Of a stretch of DNA of 64,000 bases, positions 26,214 through 40,171 are shown one piece after another. Each line of letters starts with the position of its first letter. Position 1 is the first letter of the stretch. The DNA is from Marinobacter halophilus. GTDB taxonomy: Bacteria > Pseudomonadota > Gammaproteobacteria > Pseudomonadales > Oleiphilaceae. Location of the stretch: NCBI RefSeq assembly GCF_003007685.1, contig NZ_PXNN01000011.1, positions 620,001 through 684,000 of the forward strand, in the 5' to 3' direction. Both the position numbers and the translations under genes were made by a program. The notes beneath the pieces were generated by a model. That model was given only the letters and a program-made list of their open reading frames with translations, ran no database searches and was not told the origin of the DNA.

Positions 26214-27216
26214 TCATGATGTCCTCCCGGAAGACTGCCAGCCTTGCAACAGGCGGGCGTAATTCAAGCGTTCCCAAGTCTGTGCGTTGGGAGCATTGTC
26301 CAGTGACAGCGCGCCTCGTGCTTCGATCAGGGAGGTGTAACCCATCGTCGTCAGACGCTGATTCATTTCATCGGTAATTCTGGCCAGTGCCGAAGGCCCC
26401 TCAGCCAGCAGCGCTGACACCACCTGCACCGCCGTGGCGCCAGACAGAATGGCCTTGGCAGCGTCGTCGCCGGTGTGCACTCCCCCAGACGCTGCCATTT
26501 CCAAGGTCGTGCGATTGAACAACATGGCCATGGCATGCAAGCGAACGGGCAGCTCGGCGCTGGTGGACAACACTACCTCCCGGCTCAACTCCAATTCGTC
26601 CAGATCCATCGTCGGCTGATAAAAGCGGTTGAACAGCACCAGCCCCCGGGCGCCCGCCGCTTCCACGCCGGCCACAAACGCGGGCAACGCCGAATAGAAG
26701 GGTGACAGTTTAATGCTGACCGGGATGCTGACCTGCTCAACCACCGAGCCCACCACCTCAAGCTGGCGTTGCTCCAGGGTGGTGGCCGTGTCGGACGGGT
26801 CCGTGGCCAGATCGTAAAGATTGAGCTCAATAGCTGACGCACCGGCGTCTTCCAGTTCCCGGGCGTGCTGGGTCCAGCCGCCGGGGGAAATACCGTTAAG
26901 TGAGGCGATCACCGGTACATCCAGCGAACTTTGAAGCTGCTCCAGGCGCTTGAGGTAACTGCTGGAGCCCATGGCAAACACTTCGGATTCGGGAAAGAAC
27001 GAGCGGGCCTCGGCGTCCGTGTTGATGCGGGAATCGATAAATCGATGGGCCGCCATCTGCTCTGCGATCAGCTGTTCCTCGAACAGCGAATGCATCACGA
27101 CCGCACCGGCGCCGGCGTCCACGCAGGCTTTGAGCGCGTCCAGGTCGTCGGTGAGCGGGCTGGCGCCCACCACCAGCGGTGAGTGCAGGTCAAGCCCGAG
27201 CCAGCGGGTGGTCAGG

Positions 27217-27224
<8 letters not shown>
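26214..27224 (-). CDS. Dihydroorotate-dehydrogenase-like flavoprotein
   Basis: A 336-residue TIM-barrel flavoprotein of the DHOD class 1-like family: N-terminal LHSPLVVGASPLTDDLDALKAC split over the first strand, VIASLNGISPGGW, SAIELNLYDLATD, ISVKLSPF-like region seen as VSIKLSPFYSALP, and a C-terminal GATAVQVVSALL phosphate-site region. It is probably not the pyrimidine enzyme (PyrD); genes of this type commonly sit beside pyruvate:ferredoxin oxidoreductase. It overlaps nifJ by 8 bases and follows it in the same transcript. The reaction is unknown. GGGAG precedes the start at 27224. Confidence 0.85.
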
Positions 27225-30810
<3,586 letters not shown>

Positions 30811-30902
30811 TACCACCACTCCTTGTCAGTACGGTCAGACTGACTTGAGTCTAGGCGGGGCTTCGGGCAGTCGCAAGCAGGCTTGGCAGAGAGAGGGAGG
30901 CT

Positions 30903-30956
30903 GGCAAGGCCATGGCGCTGAGCTGACGTGTTTCAGCCCCAGGCTATGGCCTTGCC
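30903..30956. terminator. Long hairpin between usp and nifJ
   Basis: GGCAAGGCCATGGC at 30903-30916 pairs with GCTATGGCCTTGCC at 30943-30956 (one mismatch), with a nested GCTGA/TCAGC stem inside. It lies just after the usp stop (minus strand) and well before nifJ. There is no U-tract; it could end the sulP-usp transcript or stabilise its 3' end. Confidence 0.5.
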
Positions 30957-30966
30957 GGATTGCTTG

Positions 30967-31860
30967 TCAGCGCAGGATAACCAGAGGTTTCTTGGCGGTT
31001 TCCAGCATTCTGGTGGTGGTGCTGCCCACCAGGAACCGGCGAATGCGGGAATGGCCGTAGGCACCCATGATCAGTACATCGATGTCGTGCTCTTCCTGAT
31101 AGGCGTGCAGAGTCTCTTCCACATCACCCTCACGAATGGCCAGGTGCACGTCCGTATTCTGGCCAGCCAACGCTTCCTCTGCGCGTTTGAGCTGCGCCCG
31201 GTGCTCTTCGGTGTCTGAATCCACCATTACCAGGTGCAGGGGCATGCCCTTGAACACCGGCGTACCCGCCAGCAGCTCAATGCTGCGGAACGCGGTGGCG
31301 CTGCCATCAAAGGCCAGCATGGCGCTGCGCGGCTCGGAAAACTCATCCGGCACCAGGAACACAGGACGGTGTACGCTGCGGATGACCGTTTCCAGCTGGC
31401 TACCAATATGGCGGCCCACTGCGGTGCTGCTTTCACCCTGGAGCCCAAGCACAAACAATCGGGACTCAGGCTCAAGCTCGATCAGGGAATTGGCCAGATC
31501 ATTATGGCGCTGACGCTTGGTCACGCTCTCAATGCCGCCGGAGGAGGCCAGCACCCGCTTTTCCGCTTCATCCAGCAGCAGATGGCCATGTTTCAAGGCC
31601 AGTTTGCTGCGCTCGCGATCCAGGCTCGCCAGCTCTTCCTGCAGCTGCTCCCGGCTGCCCAGACCAATATTGCCGGTCATGTCGGTTTTGGCCGGGTACT
31701 TTTCTTCATCAAGCGCGTGCAGCAGAGTCAGGGGATCGCCCATCCGCTGGCTCGCCCAGGCGGCATAGTCACAGACGCCCAACGATGACTTGGAGGCATC
31801 GATGCAGGCCACCACGTGGAGAGGCTTCTGATCACCGGTTTTGCTGTTTTCAAGTGTCAT
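30967..31860 (-). CDS. Tandem universal stress protein (UspE-like)
   Basis: A 297-residue protein with two Usp domains (about 12-150 and 165-297). The second has a full ATP-binding signature, MGAYGHSRIRRFLVGSTT, in the G-2x-G-9x-G-S/T pattern; the first is degenerate there (LGLQGESSTAVGRHIGSQLE). It is encoded 13 bases after the SulP transporter on the same strand. Usp proteins paired with SulP carriers are common in marine bacteria; a role in regulating transport is suspected but unproven. Confidence 0.9.
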   Translation of the reverse strand: MTLENSKTGDQKPLHVVACIDASKSSLGVCDYAAWASQRMGDPLTLLHALDEEKYPAKTDMTGNIGLGSREQLQEELASLDRERSKLALKHGHLLLDEAEKRVLASSGGIESVTKRQRHNDLANSLIELEPESRLFVLGLQGESSTAVGRHIGSQLETVIRSVHRPVFLVPDEFSEPRSAMLAFDGSATAFRSIELLAGTPVFKGMPLHLVMVDSDTEEHRAQLKRAEEALAGQNTDVHLAIREGDVEETLHAYQEEHDIDVLIMGAYGHSRIRRFLVGSTTTRMLETAKKPLVILR

Positions 31861-31873
31861 GGTTCAAACTCCG

Positions 31874-33364
31874 TTAGTGGGCCATCAGACGTTCTACGGC
31901 GTCTGGCTTGTCGTGTACACCAAAGCGATCGACGATCGTGGCGCTGGCTTCGTTGAGCCCGAGCACTTCAACTTCTGCGCCTTCCCGACGGAACTTCACC
32001 ACCGCCTTATCAAGCGCAGCCACTGCGGTGATGTCCCAGAAATGGGCACGGCTTACGTCGATCACCACGTTCTCGACCGCTTCTTTGAAATCAAACGACT
32101 CAATGAACTTCTCGGATGAGGTGAAGAACACCTGACCAACCACAGTGTAGGTGCGGGTTTCGGTTTCCTCATCGTACTTCGGGGTAATGAGCATGTATTG
32201 GCCCACCTTGTTGGCGAAGAACAGAGCTGCCAGCAGCACGCCCGCCAGAACGCCAAAAGCCAGGTTGTGAGTTGCCACAACGACCACCACGGTTACCACC
32301 ATAACAATGTTCGTGGATAGCGGATGCTCCTTGAGGTTCTTGATCGAGCCCCAGCTGAAGGTACCAATCGCGACCATGATCATCACCGCGACCAGAGCGG
32401 CCATCGGAATCTGTACCAGCCATTTGTCCAACACCAGAACCATCAACAGCAGGAACACGCCGGCTGCCAGACTGGACATGCGAGTACGTCCGCCGGATTT
32501 GATGTTGATGATGGACTGGCCAATCATCGCGCAGCCAGCCATACCACCGAGCAGGCCTGAGCTGATGTTGGCAATGCCCTGGCCTTTGCACTCACGGTTA
32601 CGGTCGCTGGTGGTGTCGGTCAGATCATCAACGATGGTTGCGGTCATCATCGACTCCAGCAAACCTACTACGGTCAGGGCAATCGCGTAAGGCAGGATAA
32701 TCATCAGAGTTTCAAAATTCAGGGGTACATCCGGCCACAGGAAGATGGGCAGAGTATCCGGCAGGTCACCCATATCACCCACGGTGCGGACACCGTCGAT
32801 ATTCAGGTACATGGCCAATCCGGTCAGCACCACAATACAGATCAGCGGAGAAGGCAAAATACGGCCAATCAGCGGAATCAGCGGGAACAGGTAAATGATG
32901 CCGAGACCGCCAGCGGTCATGGCATAGACGTGCCAGGTGACGTTGGTCAACTCTGGCAACTGGGCCATAAAAATCAGGATCGCCAGCGCGTTAACAAATC
33001 CGGTCACTACCGAGCGTGACACAAACCGCATCAGTGCGCCCAGCTTGAGGTAGCCAGCAAGAATCTGCAACAGACCGGTCAGCAGCGTGGCTGCCAGCAG
33101 GTATTCCAGACCATGTTCTTTGACCAATGTCACCATCAGCAGCGCCATGGCGCCGGTGGCGGCGGAAATCATGCCTGCTCGGCTGCCGACAAAGGCAATC
33201 ACCACAGAAATACAGAAGGAGGCGTAAAGCCCCACTTTCGGGTCGACACCGGCGATGATGGAGAAGGCAATGGCCTCGGGAATCAGCGCCAGAGCCACCA
33301 CAATACCGGCGAGCAGATCGCCGCGAATATTGGAAAACCAGTTCGTTCGTATACTGCTGAGCAT
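31874..33364 (-). CDS. SulP-family anion transporter with STAS domain
   Basis: A 496-residue carrier with about 12-14 membrane segments (1-395) and a C-terminal STAS domain (about 400-495; [23 protein letters not shown]). The N-terminal [27 protein letters not shown] is the SulP signature. Members move sulfate or bicarbonate with sodium or protons; the STAS part is a regulatory surface. The substrate is open: no sulfate assimilation or carboxysome gene is nearby. The usp gene follows by 13 bases. Confidence 0.9.
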   Translation of the reverse strand: MLSSIRTNWFSNIRGDLLAGIVVALALIPEAIAFSIIAGVDPKVGLYASFCISVVIAFVGSRAGMISAATGAMALLMVTLVKEHGLEYLLAATLLTGLLQILAGYLKLGALMRFVSRSVVTGFVNALAILIFMAQLPELTNVTWHVYAMTAGGLGIIYLFPLIPLIGRILPSPLICIVVLTGLAMYLNIDGVRTVGDMGDLPDTLPIFLWPDVPLNFETLMIILPYAIALTVVGLLESMMTATIVDDLTDTTSDRNRECKGQGIANISSGLLGGMAGCAMIGQSIINIKSGGRTRMSSLAAGVFLLLMVLVLDKWLVQIPMAALVAVMIMVAIGTFSWGSIKNLKEHPLSTNIVMVVTVVVVVATHNLAFGVLAGVLLAALFFANKVGQYMLITPKYDEETETRTYTVVGQVFFTSSEKFIESFDFKEAVENVVIDVSRAHFWDITAVAALDKAVVKFRREGAEVEVLGLNEASATIVDRFGVHDKPDAVERLMAH

Positions 33365-33450
33365 AATCAGTTAATCCGGTTAAAGGTTGAAAAAAAACGT
33401 TAAGGGCACAACCCGCAGTTCAGGCCGCACCTTTTCTTTTTATTCAGTGA

Positions 33451-34956
33451 TCACAAAAAGTTGATCACAGACAACAGGCCCACACCGCCGAGCACCAGAG
33501 TGTAAGGAAATGCCATGACAACCATGCGTCCGTAGGACAGCCGCACCAAGGGTGCGATGGCCGAGGTCAGCAAGAACAGGAATGCGGCCTGGCCATTGGG
33601 CGTGGCCACACTCGGCAGGTTGGTGCCGGTATTGATCGCCACCGCCAGATTCTGGAAATGCTCCTGACTGATGGCGCCGGCATCCAGCGCTTGTTTGATT
33701 TCACTGATGTAAACCGTTGCCACAAACACGTTGTCACTGATCATGGACAGCACGCCGTTGGCCACGAAAAACATGGCCGCCTGCTGGTCTCCCGGCTGTG
33801 CCAGCACGAAATCGATCACGGGCTTGAACAGGTGCTGCTCGTGAATAACTGCGACCACGGCAAAGAACACCACCAGCAAGGAGGTAAACGGCAGGGATTC
33901 CTGGAAGGCTTTACCTATCTGATGCTCGTCCGTCACCCCATTAAAGGACGTAATGAGGATTATCACCAGCAGGCCAATCAGCCCCACTTCAGCAATATGA
34001 AAGGCCAGACCGATCACCAGTACCACCGCTGCCGCGGCCTGGACCCATAGGGCTGCCTGATCCGACTTGGTGCGTTTTTTACGTTCGTTGTCGGCAAATT
34101 CCTCCAGCACCTGGCGCACCGGCCTGGGCAAGCGGGCGCCATATCCAAACCAGCGCAGTTTTTCCAGAAACCAGCAGGTCACCAAGCCGGCCAGCAGCAC
34201 CGGCATGCTGATCGGCGCCATGCGCACGAAGAACTCAGCAAAGTCCCAACCTACTACCTTGGCAATCAACAGGTTCTGAGGCTCGCCCACCATGGTGGCG
34301 ACACCCCCCAGTGCAGTACCGATGGCGCCGTGCATCAACAAGCTGCGCAGGAAGGCCTGGAACTGCACCAGGTCTTCACGGTGCAACTCAATAACGTGCT
34401 CGTCGCTCTGGGCGTTGTGATCCTTATGCTGATAACCGCGCCCGGAGGCCACTTTGTGGTACACCGAATAGAAGCCCACGGCGACACTGATGATCACCGC
34501 GGTGACCGTCAAAGCATCCAGGAAGGCTGACAGCAACGCTGCCGCGGCACAGAACAGCAGCGACAGCGCCGATTTGGAACGCACCCCCACCAGAATCTGG
34601 GTAAACGCCACCAGCAACAGCTGCTTCATGAAATAGATACCCGCCACCATAAACATCAGCAGCAGGATGACAGGGAGGTTCACCAGCACTTCGTGATACA
34701 CCGCATCGGGCGTCGCCAGCCCGATCAGCAAGGCCTCAGTCGCCAACAGGCCGCCCGGCAGCAGCGGGTAGCATTTCAGGGCCATGGCCAGAGTGAAGAT
34801 GAATTCCGCCACCAGCAACCAGCCGGTGGCGACCGGCCCAAACACCCATAACACCAGAGGATTGATCACCAAAAACAGAACGATCGTCTGCTTGTACCAA
34901 GCTGGTGCGTTACCAAGAAAATTATGTGTAAAGCCAGAGAGAACCGTTTTGGGCAT
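33451..34956 (-). CDS. nhaB: Na+/H+ antiporter NhaB
   Basis: A 501-residue antiporter aligned by eye with Nha[22 protein letters not shown] at the start, [35 protein letters not shown], and [15 protein letters not shown]. NhaB expels sodium in exchange for protons across the inner membrane, as expected for a marine organism. I place the start at 34956 because E. coli NhaB begins at the matching point; an in-frame TTG at 35016 would add 20 residues. No clear ribosome site is seen for either. Confidence 0.9.
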   Translation of the reverse strand: MPKTVLSGFTHNFLGNAPAWYKQTIVLFLVINPLVLWVFGPVATGWLLVAEFIFTLAMALKCYPLLPGGLLATEALLIGLATPDAVYHEVLVNLPVILLLMFMVAGIYFMKQLLLVAFTQILVGVRSKSALSLLFCAAAALLSAFLDALTVTAVIISVAVGFYSVYHKVASGRGYQHKDHNAQSDEHVIELHREDLVQFQAFLRSLLMHGAIGTALGGVATMVGEPQNLLIAKVVGWDFAEFFVRMAPISMPVLLAGLVTCWFLEKLRWFGYGARLPRPVRQVLEEFADNERKKRTKSDQAALWVQAAAAVVLVIGLAFHIAEVGLIGLLVIILITSFNGVTDEHQIGKAFQESLPFTSLLVVFFAVVAVIHEQHLFKPVIDFVLAQPGDQQAAMFFVANGVLSMISDNVFVATVYISEIKQALDAGAISQEHFQNLAVAINTGTNLPSVATPNGQAAFLFLLTSAIAPLVRLSYGRMVVMAFPYTLVLGGVGLLSVINFL

Positions 34957-35253
34957 TGCCAGATCAACCGCAGTTTCGTTAGCGAAACGTTGAGACAAAC
35001 CAACCCATGCACCCAATCACGGCACAATAAATACAGGTTTGAGACCTTGCTCAACAGATAAACGAGGGAGGGGGTAAAGCTTGAACGCTAGGGCGGAAGA
35101 ATCGTCACAGTATCGCTTCAGTGTTTTTGATGTAGATCAGGTATCGCTCAAAAGAGGGCGCGAAGTCTATCAGAGCCAAGGTTGAAAAGTAAGCTATCTA
35201 GGTAAATTTTCTTAGGCCTGTAAAGAAATCACTGTAAGCACGCGGTGACCGCG
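34957..35253. other. Gene-free spacer between nhaB and helD
   Basis: About 300 bases with no convincing gene on either strand. Both flanking genes are on the minus strand, so this should hold the nhaB promoter and the helD 3' region. It is richer in A and T from about 35090 to 35240. I see no clear terminator, operator or conserved RNA. Confidence 0.4.
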
Positions 35254-37019
35254 TTACATCGATCCGACGAAATCCGTAACCTCGCCGGTTGCGGTCAAAG
35301 TCAGGCGGTGCATGGCCCGGGTACAGCCCACGTAGAGCAGGTTCCGATCCATATCGGTGTGGTAATTGTCGGCGGTGACTTCCGACAACACCACATGGTC
35401 AAACTCCAGGCCCTTGGCCAGGTGTGAGGTGCACACGATGACCCCCGGTGCAAAGTTCTGGCTTTCCTCACTGAGCAGTTGTAACCGGGCATGGCTACCC
35501 TCCAGCGCCTTATGCAGCCGTTTGGCCTGTTTCTGGGTTTTGCAGATGATGGCAAAGGTATTGAACCGGGAGCTCTCGAAGGCCTCGATACGGTTTTTAA
35601 TGGCTTCAATTTCGCCCTTCCGCGTCTTGTAAGTAAGAACTTCCGGCTCCTCGCCATGGCGTTCGATAATCTCCAGGTCCGGGTTCGGTGAAATGCGCTG
35701 GGAGAAGCGGGCAATCTCGTAGCTGGACCGATAGGTTTTATTCAATGTCACGCAGGTGGCATCGCGGAATGCCGCCCGGATATCGTCTACTCCCGAGGCG
35801 CTGTATGGGTTCACCGACTGGAAGGCATCGCCCAGAATGGTTTTCTTGCAGGAGAATAGGCGGGCAATCACGGCGTACTGGACCGGGGTGTAATCCTGCA
35901 TTTCATCGATCAGCAGATGCTTGACGTTGCGGTAGGGTGAGCGAATGCCTTCCAGGCGCATTTTCAGGTAAATCAGCGGGAACACATCGGCATATTCCAG
36001 CTTGCCGCCCTTGGCCGGTTTGAACAGCTCGGGCTGGCCTTGTAGCGAAGGCGCTGCTTCATGGCTTCGTCATTGGTTTCCAGCAGGTCGGCCGTCTGTT
36101 CGAAGAATGTTTGGAACCGGTACTGGTCGTCCAGCAGCTCTTTGGCCAGGGTCTCCATGCCGATTTCGTTGACGGTTTCCTCCCCCAGCTCCGGCAACAC
36201 GTTGGAGATGTAATCGGCAAACACCCGGTTCGGAGAGATGATCAGGATGTCTTCGGAGGTCAGCGTGTCTTTGAATCGGTACAGCAGGAACGCAATGCGG
36301 TGCAAGGCAATGGAGGTTTTACCGGAGCCCGCCACGCCCTGGATGATCAGGGTTTTGGCGTATTCATCGCGGATGATGGCGTTCTGGTCGCGCTGAATGG
36401 TGGCTACGATGTTCTTCATGCCATCGTCGGTGGCCCGGCCCAGCTCGTCTTGCAGCACGTCGTCTACCACGTTCACGGCGCTGTCGATCATCAGCTCGAT
36501 CTGGCCGTTACGGATGCGGAACTGGCGTTTGAGCTGGATGTCGCCACTCACCTTCCCGTCCGGGGCCTGATAGCTGGCCGGGCCGGTTTCGAAGTCGTAA
36601 AACAACGAGGCAATGGGCGCGCGCCAATCGAAGACGACGTTTTCCTTGTCGAACTCGTCATAGAAATGGTGCACACCAATGTAGATGGGCACGCTGAGCC
36701 CTGTGCTTTGGTAACAAAAATCGAACCGCCCGAAATATGGCGACTGCTTGAGCTTGACCAGCCGTTTGCGCTGATTGAACACGAAATCACCGGTGGTGAC
36801 CGCCTGCTGAATAGAGTCCCGGGCCGCAATTTTTTCGATGTGGTCCATTTCATCCCGGTTATTCCAAAGGTATTCCTTCTGGGACTGGATGTCTTCCTGA
36901 TACCCCTGGAGGCGCTCATCGGCTTCCTGCATCGCCCGTTCCAGGCGCTGTTTTACAGATTCCAGTCGGCGAGTTTCCTCAAGCTTTGTATCAGAGGGGG
37001 CTGGGTTATGGTTGGTCAT
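35254..37019 (-). pseudogene. helD: HelD-type helicase gene, split by a frameshift
   Basis: Two adjacent open frames together make one HelD-like UvrD/Rep-superfamily protein. The upstream part (37019 to 35973) has the N-terminal coiled coil, the helicase 1B region and Walker A VAGSGKTSIALHRIAFL. The downstream part (to 35254) has Walker B LLIDEMQDYTP, GDAFQSVNPYS, KTYRSSYEIA and the C-terminal CTSHLAKGLEFDHV and LLYVGCTRA motifs. Reading through in the second frame from about 36035 gives ELFKPAKGGKLEYADVFPL joined to the first part, so one missing base at about 36029-36033 (one C lost in CTCGGG on the plus strand) breaks the gene. HelD removes stalled RNA polymerase from DNA. Either a real mutation or a sequencing error. 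Confidence 0.82.
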
Positions 37020-38155
37020 TGGCTTCGTTTGCTCCGCTCAGTCTGGATCAATTCGTCAAACAGCGACTGGTACGGCCCGGCCAGCCGCGATGCCCGCCAG
37101 GGATCGGGTGGACAAAAAGCGGGCTTTTGCTGCATCAGCGCCTCCAGAACATCAGCCGCCGCTTCTGCTTCCAAGTCGGCGTCCTGTTCATGGCTCGGGT
37201 AACGACACCCTTCCGGCACATATTCACGGTAAGCGAGTCGGTCTGGCGCCAAAGGTACACAGCCGGAGGCCATGGCCTCGAGCATCGAGAGCCCTTGAAA
37301 ATCGTGGAGCGCGGTGGAGACCACCACATCCGCCCGGCGCAGCAGTTGGTCGTAATCCTCCCGGCTTTCCAGAAAGCCCCACTGCTCCAACCTATCCCCG
37401 AACTGTTGATGAATCTGGTCAAACGCCTTGGGATGGCTCCGGAAGCCCTCACCCACCACGCTCAGGCGGAACGGTAACGATCGTTTTTTCAGCACCTGCA
37501 GGAAATTCAGCAGGCGTTCAGGGCCTTTGTCGTATTCCCAGCGGTGATTCCACAGCAGGTGCGGGCAGGCCCAGTTTACCGGCCCCGGTTGATCGGCAAA
37601 CAATCGGTCTTCAATGGGTACCGGGATCACCCGGGATTTCTCATTCAGGCCGGCAATCAGACCGTCCGGCACGCCATCCGGCATCTTGTCGAGAAACGCC
37701 CGGGCACCGCGAAGAAAACTGTCCCGGTTCCAGGCGCTGTTGAACACCACGCAGTCCGCCGCAATGGCGCTGTACAGATTGACCATCTGGGGCTCGGCGC
37801 TGGAGTTCTGTTTGCTGGACACCGGGAAGGCAAACTGGTTTTCGTGCATGTACAGCACGCTGGGCACGCAGGCCAGCTGCGGGTGGAAGCCTTTCAACGA
37901 CGCCAGGTCTACCATGGAAGTGGCAAGGATCAGATCCCACGGTTCCTGCAGGCAGGGCTCGTTGAGCCAGGTCAGCGCATTGCCACGAATGCGCCAGCGG
38001 AAAAACCGGGGTGGCAGCGCCAGCGTGTGCCAGTGGTAGTCATGGAACATGCCCGTGAGCTGCTCCCGCCAGCGTTGGTGACTGGCGGCATCGTAACCGG
38101 ACAACAACAGGATTCGGGGGCCGTGATTCGGACTCTGCAATCTGGAATCCGCCAT
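37016..38155 (-). CDS. DUF3524 glycosyltransferase, tRNA-queuosine mannosyltransferase type
   Basis: A 379-residue GT-B glycosyltransferase. The N-terminal half has the DUF3524 pattern (ILLLSGYDAASHQRWRE, HMENQF-like segment seen as YMHENQFAFPV, and NSAWNRDSF). The C-terminal half has the GT4 nucleotide-sugar site (HRWEYDKGPERLL, FQGLSMLEAMASGCVPLAPDRLAYRE). This family includes animal GTDC1/QTMAN, which adds mannose to queuosine in tRNA-Asp; bacterial members are annotated as similar. It overlaps helD by 4 bases (ATGA), so they were co-transcribed. Start at 38155 is chosen over an in-frame TTG at 38185. Confidence 0.82.
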   Translation of the reverse strand: MADSRLQSPNHGPRILLLSGYDAASHQRWREQLTGMFHDYHWHTLALPPRFFRWRIRGNALTWLNEPCLQEPWDLILATSMVDLASLKGFHPQLACVPSVLYMHENQFAFPVSSKQNSSAEPQMVNLYSAIAADCVVFNSAWNRDSFLRGARAFLDKMPDGVPDGLIAGLNEKSRVIPVPIEDRLFADQPGPVNWACPHLLWNHRWEYDKGPERLLNFLQVLKKRSLPFRLSVVGEGFRSHPKAFDQIHQQFGDRLEQWGFLESREDYDQLLRRADVVVSTALHDFQGLSMLEAMASGCVPLAPDRLAYREYVPEGCRYPSHEQDADLEAEAAADVLEALMQQKPAFCPPDPWRASRLAGPYQSLFDELIQTERSKRSQ

Positions 38156-38227
38156 GGTAGTGTTCTGCGAATGAACTGCAGGCAACGCTGGCTGAACTAC
38201 TAGCCCCGCCTGCTCGAGAAGCCCGGA

Positions 38228-39508
38228 ATGCTACCAAACCCCGGAAACCGGATCAAAAATCAATCAGCCCAGGACACCAACCAAGCCGTGATGTTTCCAG
38301 CGTTTATGAGAGAAAACCCTCGCCTGGCCCTGTTTGCGGTGCTGGCCACTGCATCCTCGGGCTTCGGGCAGACGTTTTTCTTTTCCGTGTTCGGCGGTGG
38401 CATTCGTGACACCTTTGCCTTGCAGAACAGTACCTATGGCCTGATCTACAGCCTGGCAACGCTGGCCTCGGCGATCCTGCTGCTGAAACTCGGCCCCCTG
38501 GCCGACAGGTGGTCGCTCAACCGGGTGACCACACTGGCGGTGGTTATTCTGGCCACCGGCTGCCTGACCATTGCCCTGACCCCGCACTGGTTGCTGCTGA
38601 TACCCGGCTTTCTGCTGGCCCGCCTGGGTGGCCAGGGGCTAATGGGGCATATCGGCCTGACCACGGCCGGGCGCTATTTTTCCACAAACCGGGGCCGGAT
38701 CATGGCACTGACCTCGGGTGGTTTTCCGATCGCTGAGGCCATCCTGCCCCTGTCCGCCGGACTGATCCTGGCCGCCAGTGGCTGGCGCATGCCCTGGTTT
38801 ATCGCCACCGGTCTTCTGCTGGTCGTGCTGTTGCCGCTGCTGCTTTATCTTTCGCGCCATGCGACACACCCGGTGGTCCTGTCCGGCAACCGTTCCGATC
38901 ACCCGCATGCCCAAGCCGTTCGCCCCGACTACAATCGCAGCCAGGTGTTGAGGGATCCCGGGTTCTATTTGATCCTGCCAGCGGCCTTGATTGTGCCGTT
39001 TACCGTGACCGCCGTGCTCTTTCACCAGTCTGCGTTCGCCGAGGTACGGGGATGGTCAACGGAACAGATCGGCCTGGCCTTCACCGGTTTTGCGGCAGGC
39101 CATATTGTCAGTCTGTTCTTTGGCGGCCCGCTGGTGGACCGGATTGGTGCCCAGCGGGCGTTAAGCTATGGACTGGCCCCGATCTTCTGTAGCATGCTGG
39201 TGCTGGGCCTGAGTGATTTTGCCTGGACACCCAATCTGTATCTGGCCCTGTGCGGCATCAGCCTGGGATTCATCGGCGCCGCCGCTGGCGCTATCTGGCC
39301 GGAGCGGTACGGTGTCGGGCACATCGGTGCTATCCGCTCGGTCGCTCAGGCGAGCATGGTGTTTTCCACCGCGCTTTCGCCAATTCTCGTGGGTGTGTTG
39401 CTGGATTTCGGCATCGCGACTACCGGCATCGGTGTACTGTTTGCGGTACTGATACTGCTCAGTGCGATTCTGGCCCTGGTAGCCACGGCACCCAAACAAA
39501 GGGCATGA
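38228..39508 (+). CDS. MFS transporter
   Basis: A 426-residue major facilitator superfamily carrier with 12 predicted membrane helices and the inter-helix 2-3 motif LKLGPLADRWSLNR (GxLADRxGRR type) at about 80-93. The second half repeats the pattern with GGPLVDRIGAQRAL. Substrate unknown. The ATG at 38228 puts 26 polar residues before the first helix; ATG at 38291 or 38306 are equally plausible, since none has a strong ribosome site. A DksA-like gene follows at 27 bases, likely the same transcript. Confidence 0.82.
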   Translation: MLPNPGNRIKNQSAQDTNQAVMFPAFMRENPRLALFAVLATASSGFGQTFFFSVFGGGIRDTFALQNSTYGLIYSLATLASAILLLKLGPLADRWSLNRVTTLAVVILATGCLTIALTPHWLLLIPGFLLARLGGQGLMGHIGLTTAGRYFSTNRGRIMALTSGGFPIAEAILPLSAGLILAASGWRMPWFIATGLLLVVLLPLLLYLSRHATHPVVLSGNRSDHPHAQAVRPDYNRSQVLRDPGFYLILPAALIVPFTVTAVLFHQSAFAEVRGWSTEQIGLAFTGFAAGHIVSLFFGGPLVDRIGAQRALSYGLAPIFCSMLVLGLSDFAWTPNLYLALCGISLGFIGAAAGAIWPERYGVGHIGAIRSVAQASMVFSTALSPILVGVLLDFGIATTGIGVLFAVLILLSAILALVATAPKQRA

Positions 39509-39535
39509 CGGTTCCAGAGCAAAAGAGGAAGGAAG

Positions 39536-39871
39536 ATGACGGCCGAAGAACTCGAGAAATTTCGTAACCTGCTGCTGAAGTGGCGGGAGGATCTGCAGTC
39601 GACCAGTGCCGAGCGCGACCAATCCAGCGGCACCGTACATCTGGACCAGCAAAGCGTGGGCCGGCTGTCACGCATGGATGCCCTGCAAGGCCAGGCACTG
39701 GCCAAAGCGGGCAAGGTGCGAGCAGAGCGTCAATTAAAGATGATCGAAGCCGCCCTCACACGAATCGACAACGACGACTACGGTGATTGCATGGAGTGTG
39801 GCGAGCCGATCAATCCCAAACGTCTGGAAATCGATCCAACCAGCCGCCACTGCATTACTTGTGCACGGTAG
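39536..39871 (+). CDS. DksA/TraR-family zinc-finger protein
   Basis: A 111-residue protein with an N-terminal helical coiled region and a C-terminal zinc finger of the C-x2-C-x17-C-x2-C type (CMEC...CITC), typical of TraR/DksA proteins. These bind the RNA polymerase secondary channel. It is shorter than DksA (151) and lacks the paired acidic DxxDxA tip; residues around the expected tip read SVGRLSRMDALQGQALAK, where D-A remains (MDALQ). This resembles small DksA-like proteins such as YbiI/DksA2. AGGAAG precedes the ATG. Confidence 0.88.
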   Translation: MTAEELEKFRNLLLKWREDLQSTSAERDQSSGTVHLDQQSVGRLSRMDALQGQALAKAGKVRAERQLKMIEAALTRIDNDDYGDCMECGEPINPKRLEIDPTSRHCITCAR

Positions 39872-40171
39872 ACCCTGACAGAAAACTCAGCCTAACGCTC
39901 CGATCGTTCATGACACAGCGGGATGCATGCCCAGCATCCATTAACCGGGGTTCGGTGAGTTTTTGCTTCTGCAAGCGCCGCCTCACAGCGGTCATATCGG
40001 CCAAGTCTTATCAACTTGTCTCTGTGTGGGTATTGTCTACAGCCGAGACGATGAACCAGGTACTGGCCCTGGTTACTCTTTTCCGAGTCGAGTCCAAAAA
40101 TCAGCAATTGTTCCTCCCCGTGATGTTGAGATTCTGGCCTGCAGATTAGCACTGACACTCTGGGCAATTAC
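39872..40171. other. Gene-free space between dksA-like and kinase genes
   Basis: 300 bases between convergent genes with no convincing reading frame. The only clear structure is a terminator-like hairpin at 40054-40082. The space is longer than usual in this packed region, so a small RNA or decayed gene is possible, but no sign of either was found. Confidence 0.4.
40054..40082 (+). terminator. Intrinsic terminator-like hairpin
   Basis: AACCAGG at 40054-40060 pairs with CCTGGTT at 40068-40074 around a 7-base loop, then ACTCTTTT. It lies 180 bases beyond the DksA-like stop on the plus strand and could end the MFS-dksA-like transcript or an unrecognised RNA. Confidence 0.5.
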
